Positions 44,768-49,913 of a stretch of 49,913 nt of DNA are shown here, in pieces. The stretch spans positions 1 to 49,913 of the forward strand of contig JAOXSH010000062.1 of the NCBI GenBank assembly GCA_025800145.1, in the 5' to 3' direction. This DNA comes from Cohaesibacter sp. (GTDB lineage: Bacteria > Pseudomonadota > Alphaproteobacteria > Rhizobiales > Cohaesibacteraceae). The translations under genes were made by a program, and so were the position numbers. The notes under the pieces are model-generated. The model searched no databases. It was not told the origin of the DNA and saw nothing but the letters and a program-made list of their open reading frames with translations. Within the stretch, counting starts at the first letter, position 1, and each line of letters opens with the position of its first letter.

Positions 44768-46033
44768 ATGTTTAAACCAACCGTGCGAGACGGATCCTTG
44801 TCTTTGAGCACAACGCAAGATCGCGTTGGCCATGCGGACAGCTTTCGCCGTCTTTATGTTGTTCTGGATGGCACCTTCACCCTTAAGGATGGCCAACCGG
44901 CCTCCTATAATATGGATTATGATTTCTTCAAACGCTATTGCAATGCTTTTGATGAGGTGGTCGTTGTTGCCCGCTTGTTTGAAAAAGAGGATCAGGCCGC
45001 ACGGGTGGTAGAAGGTCCTAAGGTTCGCTTTGAAGCACTGCCCGCCTATCAGGGACCAAAACGCTTTTTGAAAGTCTTGCCAAAGGTGCTGGCACAGATG
45101 ATCCGCATGGCGCGGGATAAGAATGGCACCGTTTTGGTGCGCGCGCCCAGCAGTGCTGGCAATTTAATGGGCCATGTGATGATGGCCGTTGGCAGACCCT
45201 ATGGCATTGAGCTGGTTGGCGATCCTGCTCATGCCTATTCCAAAGACAGTTTGAAACATCCGCTGTCACCGCTTTTTCAATGGCTGTTCACCAAAAGCTG
45301 TCAATTTTTATGCCGCCGCGCCGAGACCGCTTCTTATGTGACCCGTGAAACCTTGCAACGAGACTATAAACCCGGCCCCAAGACCCGCGCCTTTCATTAT
45401 ACATCGCTGGATTTGCCCAGTGAGGGCTATAAAGAGCAAGCCCGCAAGGCTGAGGATTTTACCAAACAATCCCATCATCTGATACAAGTGGCGATGATGC
45501 AAAATTGGTATAAAGGCCATGATATTTCCCTTGGCATGATGGCAGAATTCAAAAAACAGGGACGGGATATCCATTTGCATCTGATCGGGGATGGCCCGAT
45601 GCGAGAGACATTTGAAGCACGGGCGAAAGAGTTGGACGTTACCGATCATGTCCATTTCGTCGGCCAGCTCAAAGCCGGTGAAGCCGTATGGGAGGCGATG
45701 GATGCAGCTGACATGCTGATTTTGCCATCGCGTCAGGAAGGCCTTCCGCGCGTGGTGATTGAAGCCATGGCACGGGCTTTGCCGGTTGTCTCCAACAATA
45801 TTGGCGGTGCCTCAGAATTGCTCGATCACCGCCAAATGATCGAGAGCTTCGATGTCACCACATTCACCAAACGTGTGTCAGACAATTTGGACAATGCGGA
45901 TTTGCTTGCCGAACAATCTGCACGCAATTTGCGCCATGCAAAGCGCTATATGTACCCCATTGTTCAAAAACGGCGGGAAGCCTGTTATCGGGTTTTGAAA
46001 TATCAACTGACCGCCCAAGCGCAATATATCTAA
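44768..46033 (+). CDS. Glycosyltransferase family 4
   Basis: A 421-residue GT-B glycosyltransferase. The C-terminal GT4 domain has LIGDGPMRETFE, HVHFVGQLKAGEAV and the donor-binding EGLPRVVIEAMA with the E-x7-E spacing. The N-terminal half carries YVVLDGTFTLKDGQP, an uncommon opening. Donor and acceptor sugars are unknown. A flippase gene follows after 17 bases, so the two likely work in surface polysaccharide synthesis. Confidence 0.9.
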   Translation: MFKPTVRDGSLSLSTTQDRVGHADSFRRLYVVLDGTFTLKDGQPASYNMDYDFFKRYCNAFDEVVVVARLFEKEDQAARVVEGPKVRFEALPAYQGPKRFLKVLPKVLAQMIRMARDKNGTVLVRAPSSAGNLMGHVMMAVGRPYGIELVGDPAHAYSKDSLKHPLSPLFQWLFTKSCQFLCRRAETASYVTRETLQRDYKPGPKTRAFHYTSLDLPSEGYKEQARKAEDFTKQSHHLIQVAMMQNWYKGHDISLGMMAEFKKQGRDIHLHLIGDGPMRETFEARAKELDVTDHVHFVGQLKAGEAVWEAMDAADMLILPSRQEGLPRVVIEAMARALPVVSNNIGGASELLDHRQMIESFDVTTFTKRVSDNLDNADLLAEQSARNLRHAKRYMYPIVQKRREACYRVLKYQLTAQAQYI

Positions 46034-46050
46034 GACAGTCTGCCCAGCCT

Positions 46051-47277
46051 ATGACCTTGAAGAAAAATTTCGTCTGGATGCTGATCAGTCAGGGCATATT
46101 TTCCGGGCTGCAATGGCTGTTGGTCATTTTGCTGGCACGGAGCGGCGGGGCTGAGCATGTCGGGCATTATGGTTTGGCTCTGACACTGACGACCCCGGTG
46201 CAAATTTTCTTCAATCTATCCTTGCGCACCGTTTATGTCACCTATCAGGGCAAAGATTATTCCTTTGGCTCTTTTTGGCGGTTGCGCCTGATCAGCCTTT
46301 GGCCTGCTGCCCTTATCATTCTGTTTATGGCTTTTCTATTTGGCAATGATGGACAGGCGCGGTTGGTTATTCTCTTGATCGCTATTGCGAAATTGTCTGA
46401 ATCCGCTTCTGATATGCTGTATGCTCTGCCTCAACGGGTCAATCAGATGGACCAGGTGGGCAAAAGCATGGTGGTGCGTGCTGTGGTCAGCACAAGTCTC
46501 TTTGCTCTGCTCTATGCCTATAGTCAAGATCTGCTTCTCTCACTTTTCTGCTATGCTGGGGGATGGCTTGGTGTTTTGATCTTTTATGATCGCCTTGTTA
46601 TGGCCGCGCCCTATCGCGATCAGACATGTGAGAGTAAAGGTCGGGATAGAGAGGCTTTATTGGCTCTTATCAAACATGCCCTTCCCATTGGGCTAGCAAG
46701 TTTTGTTACCGCCATTGCTATCAATGTGCCGCGCCTGTTGCTGGAAGAGCAAAGCGGCACCAGTGACTTGGGTATTTTTGCCGCTCTCACCTATTTTATC
46801 TTGCTTGGCAGCATGGTGGTCAATGTTTTGGGACAAGCGGTGCGCTCACCTTTGGCAACGGCTTATGATCAGGGCAATGGAAAACGCTTTTGGACCATTA
46901 TTGGCAGCGGATCTTTGCTTGCTATTGGCATGGGATTGGTCTTCTGGGCGGGTAGCGTACTGATTGGTGAATGGTTGCTCGATTTTGTTTATGGGGCGGA
47001 TTTTGCCGCTCACTATTCGCTATTTTGCACCATTGGTTTCATTTCCATGCCGGTTTTTTGGGGCACTTTTTTGGGCTTTTGCCTTCCCTCTGCGGGATCT
47101 TACAGGCTTTGCCTTTATGCCGCTTTCTTTTCGCTGTTGGTCTCACTTGGTGCGTCTTTATTGTTGATCCCAGATTATGGCTCAACAGGGGCAGCATGGG
47201 CCTATGGCAGCTTTGGTCTTGCCGCCAGTTTGCAAATTCTGTTGCTTGGCAAGCAATGGATTCAAAGGCAAATCTAG
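46051..47277 (+). CDS. Polysaccharide flippase, MOP superfamily (Wzx-like)
   Basis: A 408-residue membrane protein with about 12 hydrophobic helices. The N-terminal NFVWMLISQGIFSGLQWLLVIL and the later FVTAIAINVPRLLLEEQSGTSDLGIFAAL match the oligosaccharide flippase family, which moves lipid-linked glycans across the inner membrane. It follows the glycosyltransferase by 17 bases. No polymerase gene is nearby, so the pathway is incomplete here. A fused pair of Family A ends lies 12 bases after its stop. Confidence 0.86.
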   Translation: MTLKKNFVWMLISQGIFSGLQWLLVILLARSGGAEHVGHYGLALTLTTPVQIFFNLSLRTVYVTYQGKDYSFGSFWRLRLISLWPAALIILFMAFLFGNDGQARLVILLIAIAKLSESASDMLYALPQRVNQMDQVGKSMVVRAVVSTSLFALLYAYSQDLLLSLFCYAGGWLGVLIFYDRLVMAAPYRDQTCESKGRDREALLALIKHALPIGLASFVTAIAINVPRLLLEEQSGTSDLGIFAALTYFILLGSMVVNVLGQAVRSPLATAYDQGNGKRFWTIIGSGSLLAIGMGLVFWAGSVLIGEWLLDFVYGADFAAHYSLFCTIGFISMPVFWGTFLGFCLPSAGSYRLCLYAAFFSLLVSLGASLLLIPDYGSTGAAWAYGSFGLAASLQILLLGKQWIQRQI

Positions 47278-47289
47278 CAATAGTGAAAA

Positions 47290-47324
47290 TTTCATGCCGT
47301 TGGTATAATACCAACGGCATGAAA
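47290..47324. repeat. Back-to-back pair of Family A ends (perfect palindrome)
   Basis: Two 17-base Family A ends face each other around one central base, giving a perfect 35-base palindrome (TTTCATGCCGTTGGTAT, A, ATACCAACGGCATGAAA). The outer tips point inward, the opposite of a normal element. It lies between the flippase and L,D-transpeptidase genes. Confidence 0.9.
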
Positions 47325-47459
47325 GGTCATATAGACAAACAAAAGCGACTGATATTAACGGCTTCACCATAGTTTACTGATAAATTGATCAAAAAATTTT
47401 TTATATTGAACCAAAAGAAGAATTGTCCGGGCGAATAGTTGGGATGATCGGGAAATGAA

Positions 47460-48770
47460 ATGAAGAAATCAATTGCCTTAATGGCTCCTATTCTATTGGG
47501 AGCCTTCTCTTACAGCGCCAATGCCAGCGAAACAGGACTCGGGGCAAAGCTCGTCAACAAAGAGGATCTGCGACCAATTCAGGTGATTGTCTCACGCGCA
47601 GATCAAAGCTTGCAGGTTTTCAAAGGCGCAGAACGCATTGCCACATCACCAGTGTCAACGGGCAAACGTGGACACACCACACCCACGGGTGTCTTTTCCA
47701 TTTTGGAAAAACGGCGCAGGCATTTCTCCAATCTCTATGACAATGCCCCCATGCCTTTCATGCAACGCCTGACATGGTCTGGCATTGCCCTTCATGCCTC
47801 TAACCATGTACCGCGCTATCCCGCATCCCATGGCTGTGTGCGATTACCCAATTCTTTTGCCAAAACGCTATTTTCCCTGACCGAGCGGGGCGCCCATGTT
47901 GTGATTGCCGAGCGTGAAGTGGCCCCAAAGCCCATCCAGCACCAAGCCCTGTTTCAGCCGGGGCCAGATCCACGCGATATCAAGCCAACAGGCGAGACAG
48001 ATGATCAGGGGCTGGAAATGCGTCTGATTAATCGTCATGCCCTGAGCCTTTGGCAAAGCAGACAGGCCCAGCTTGCAAAGGGCAAAAAGTCACCAAAGCC
48101 GATCCGTATCCTCATCACCCGGCGCTCCAATATGACATTGGTGCGCGATATCCAAAGTGAATTGAACCAACTGGGCTATGACGCAGGCAAAGTCGATGGT
48201 CTTGCAGGGCGCAATACCATTGCAGCGGTTCGCCATTTCATGAAGGAACAGGATAAGACAGACTGGAATGGCAAATTTGATCGACCCTTGCTGCAAGCGC
48301 TCTATAGCAAGGCAGGCAAAGGACAAGTACCGGATGGCCATATTTATGTGCGCCAGAAATTCAAGCCTGTCTTCAATGCACCCTTGCGTTTCAAACAGCC
48401 ACAAAAGCCACTTGGAGCGCATCTTTTCACGGTCAGCAAGACCAATGAAGATAACAGAAAGGCCCATTGGCTGGCCTTGAGCCTTGGCGACAGCATTCAT
48501 CCAACCATGCAAAAACGGGTGGGGATTGAGGCGATTGACCAAGACAATGGCTTGATTGCCGCAGAAAGTGTGCTGGATCGATTGATCATTCCCCAAGAGA
48601 TCCGTGATCGCATCGCCCCGATGCTGGTTGCCGGTTCGTCCTTGGCGATTTCCGATAAGGGAAAAAGCCGCGAAACCACCTATCAGGGGACAGACTTCAT
48701 TGTGCTGACCAAACCCAAAGGCCCGGATCAGAAAAAGAAGGGCTTGCGCGAAATTGCCAAACGCAATTGA
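47460..48770 (+). CDS. L,D-transpeptidase with peptidoglycan-binding domain
   Basis: A 436-residue periplasmic enzyme. A signal peptide occupies about residues 1-22 (cleavage near ANA-SE). The YkuD domain (about 38-152) has His112 and the catalytic motif SHGCVR with His124, Cys126 and Arg128. A PG_binding_1-like segment spans about 227-262 (DIQSELNQLGYDAGKVDGLAGRNT begins at 230). A C-terminal region (about 320-430) with the IAPMLVAGSSLAISD motif recurs in alphaproteobacterial homologues. It would form 3-3 crosslinks or attach proteins to peptidoglycan. Single gene with its own upstream region. Confidence 0.9.
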   Translation: MKKSIALMAPILLGAFSYSANASETGLGAKLVNKEDLRPIQVIVSRADQSLQVFKGAERIATSPVSTGKRGHTTPTGVFSILEKRRRHFSNLYDNAPMPFMQRLTWSGIALHASNHVPRYPASHGCVRLPNSFAKTLFSLTERGAHVVIAEREVAPKPIQHQALFQPGPDPRDIKPTGETDDQGLEMRLINRHALSLWQSRQAQLAKGKKSPKPIRILITRRSNMTLVRDIQSELNQLGYDAGKVDGLAGRNTIAAVRHFMKEQDKTDWNGKFDRPLLQALYSKAGKGQVPDGHIYVRQKFKPVFNAPLRFKQPQKPLGAHLFTVSKTNEDNRKAHWLALSLGDSIHPTMQKRVGIEAIDQDNGLIAAESVLDRLIIPQEIRDRIAPMLVAGSSLAISDKGKSRETTYQGTDFIVLTKPKGPDQKKKGLREIAKRN

Positions 48771-48889
48771 TGCATTTGAGTTTGTATAACGATCATCTCG
48801 AACAAAAGACCTGTGCTCGGATTGCATTTGACGATTGTATAATCTTTGGCTTCAATTGATTTACCGGATCTTTTTATAGAGTCAGAAAG

Positions 48890-49269
48890 ATGGTTCGTCG
48901 TGTCATTGGTCAGAAGAGATGTTCGGAGCAGATCGCCGGGTTCCAACAGATCTGGACGAACTGACCCGCCTGATAGAGTGGGATGCTGGATGCCCTTATG
49001 GGGAGTATCTCCTCGTCACCCAAGGGCGAGCAGGGCTGGCCTCCTCTTTGTCTTTTCAAGGCTCTGCTTTTGAGGCGCTGGTATAATATCCCCATAAACA
49101 AAGTGAGAGGCCGGATCGAAAAGATCTTGGGCACCTGTAAACGCGCTCCTACGGTCTGGACCGGATCCCATCCTGTGGCCTCGACAAGGCAACGCTCTTT
49201 GTTCAACTCACGGCAATTGCTTATAATCTCAAACGGGGTCTGTCCTTGCAGAGACAATGGCAGGGATAG
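48890..49269 (+). pseudogene. Decayed IS5-family transposase
   Basis: Pieces of one transposase appear in different frames: MVRRVIGQ, then FGADRRVPTDLDELTRLIEW, then MLDALMGSISSS with WPPLCLFKALLLRRWYNI, then KVRGRIEKILGTCKRA and finally LFVQLTAIAYNLKRGL before TAG. IS5-type transposases are more than twice as long; the central DDE portion between WYN and KVRGR is deleted, and at least three frameshifts occur. It is a non-functional remnant. Terminal repeats were not identified. Confidence 0.8.
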
Positions 49270-49575
49270 AGAAGAAATTGATCCCGAGCAGGCATTCGAG
49301 TTGCCGGTATCGCAACGGTGATCAAGCTTGACGATGAAAATTCGAAGAATTCTGATTAAGTACAGTAAATCATATAGATAACTCCATCCGCGCACAGGTC
49401 TCCTAGGGGTAATACCCATACAAGGATTGCATGACCCGCAAGCCAGCTATGCAATATTGTGCGATGCAAAAGTTTTCAAAGCATAGTATATCTATTTTTA
49501 ACAAAGCGAGGCTGATTGCTTCGCAAGAGATCTGAAGATTGTGCCACGTTGCATGACTTATGAGGGAAAAAAGCA
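49270..49575. other. Intergenic region upstream of the DUF1127 gene
   Basis: 306 bases with no recognisable gene. It begins with the end of the transposase remnant and must contain the DUF1127 promoter. A short inverted repeat GGGTAATACCC lies around 49406-49416. No confident promoter could be assigned, including heat-shock type. Confidence 0.4.
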
Positions 49576-49728
49576 ATGTTTGAAAATGTCGTAAAAAACT
49601 ATCGGCAGTGGCGTAATTACCGCAACACTGTTACTGAACTGAGCCGTCTGAGCACCCGTGATCTGAACGATCTGGGCATTGGCCGCGGTGATATCGAGTT
49701 TGTTGCTCGCCGCGCTGCTGGCAAATAA
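49576..49728 (+). CDS. DUF1127 (YjiS-like) small arginine-rich protein
   Basis: A 50-residue protein (starting MFENVVKNYRQW) with the DUF1127 core LSRLSTRDLNDLGIGRGDIEFVARRAAGK. GAGGG lies upstream of the ATG. Small DUF1127 proteins in alphaproteobacteria bind RNA; in Rhodobacter sphaeroides one (CcaF1) is co-transcribed with CcsR small RNAs. The same layout is visible here, with CCTCCTCCC-loop hairpins starting a few bases after the stop. Confidence 0.92.
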   Translation: MFENVVKNYRQWRNYRNTVTELSRLSTRDLNDLGIGRGDIEFVARRAAGK

Positions 49729-49730
49729 GA

Positions 49731-49843
49731 AATTCGGGCTTCTCCTCCTCCCAAAAGCCCGATAGGTTTCAAAACACCTCCTCCCAGTTTTGAAACATGA
49801 AACGAAGCCTGCCGGATCCTCCCCCGGTGGGCTTTCGTTTTTA
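49731..49843 (+). ncRNA. CcsR/'cuckoo'-type small RNA candidates downstream of DUF1127
   Basis: Hairpin 1 has a 7-bp stem CGGGCTT/AAGCCCG (49735-49741 with 49755-49761) and its loop contains CCTCCTCCC (49744-49752). Hairpin 2 has a perfect 10-bp stem GTTTCAAAAC/GTTTTGAAAC (49766-49775 with 49787-49796), again with CCTCCTCCC in the loop (49777-49785). A third, imperfect hairpin with CCTCCCCC ends in a T-rich tract and acts as terminator. Such anti-Shine-Dalgarno loops behind a DUF1127 gene define the CcsR/cuckoo RNA family. RNA ends and processing are inferred. Confidence 0.83.
49801..49842 (+). terminator. Terminator of the DUF1127/sRNA transcript
   Basis: An imperfect stem pairs AACGAAGCC (49801-49809) with GGCTTTCGTT (about 49830-49839), with an inner CCGG/CCGG pairing, followed by TTTT. 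It closes the DUF1127-sRNA unit. Confidence 0.75.
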
Positions 49844-49885
49844 GAGCCTTTCGCTCTTTCAATTTTAAGCATGTCTGAGCGTTAA

Positions 49886-49913
49886 TACCAACGGCACGAA
49901 AGATTAACCCATA
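49886..49913. repeat. Family A left end, continuing past the window
   Basis: TACCAACGGCACGAAAGATT then AACCCATA up to the last base, preceded by TTAA. The full terminal repeat is present, so a complete copy may extend to the right. Confidence 0.75.

Noticed and set aside
49078..49090. GCTGGTATAATATC as a Family A end
   Set aside because: It lies within the transposase frame encoding RWYNI and lacks the TGCCGT part of the repeat.
1..49913. tRNA genes, rRNA genes or a CRISPR array
   Set aside because: No cloverleaf with TTCRANNC-type arm, no rRNA sequence and no regularly spaced direct repeats were found by eye; a tRNA or CRISPR scan would settle it.

Overview
The window looks like a chromosomal segment of an alphaproteobacterium, most likely of the order Hyphomicrobiales (Rhizobiales). 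The evidence is the gene order (membrane-anchored cytochrome c, kdsB, pheA; nudC, SRP RNA, dnaX, ybaB, recR; dapD, dapE; truA, fmt, def, rmuC), a DnaX without the usual zinc cysteines, prephenate dehydratase of the ESY type, and CTAGAGCAT-bounded palindromes of a kind common in that order. A marine genus such as Cohaesibacter is a guess. No rRNA, tRNA or CRISPR array was seen.

Layout. At 0.1-10 kb a minus-strand operon encodes a YejABEF-type peptide ABC importer with two substrate-binding proteins, ending in a GhrA-like reductase. At 10-12 kb are pncB and a Tat-exported pncA-like nicotinamidase. At 12.4-17 kb are cytochrome c, kdsB, pheA and a Pit phosphate transporter. At 17-23 kb are a Tat-exported metallo-hydrolase, nudC, a HIT protein, the SRP RNA and dnaX-ybaB-recR. 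At 23.6-25.5 kb a soluble Aer-like PAS protein overlaps a chemoreceptor gene. dapD follows.

At 26.8-35.7 kb is the most unusual part: a divergent Lrp/AsnC regulator and a tightly coupled eight-gene operon. The operon encodes a 2OG-Fe(II) oxygenase-like protein, a NodU/CmcH-type carbamoyltransferase, a fatty-acid-desaturase-fold enzyme, a SnoaL/NTF2-like protein, a PLP aminotransferase, a DMT exporter, an ATP-grasp ligase and a LysE exporter. It looks like a compact pathway for a carbamoylated, oxidised amino-acid or dipeptide metabolite with its own export. It is AT-richer than its surroundings and sits between dapD and the DUF805-dapE block, so it is probably an acquired island.

From 36.8 kb the housekeeping backbone resumes (DUF805 protein, dapE, two small membrane proteins, truA-fmt-def, rmuC). 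It is followed by a META-domain protein, a glycosyltransferase plus flippase, and an L,D-transpeptidase. The right end holds a decayed IS5-like transposase and a DUF1127 mini-gene followed by hairpins whose loops read CCTCCTCCC, the hallmark of the CcsR/'cuckoo' small RNAs.

Two dispersed intergenic repeat families run through the window. Family A has TACCAACGGCAT ends, one complete 200-bp MITE-like copy and many solo ends, often placed within a few bases of stop codons. Family B is bounded by CTAGAGCAT and ATGCTCTAG.
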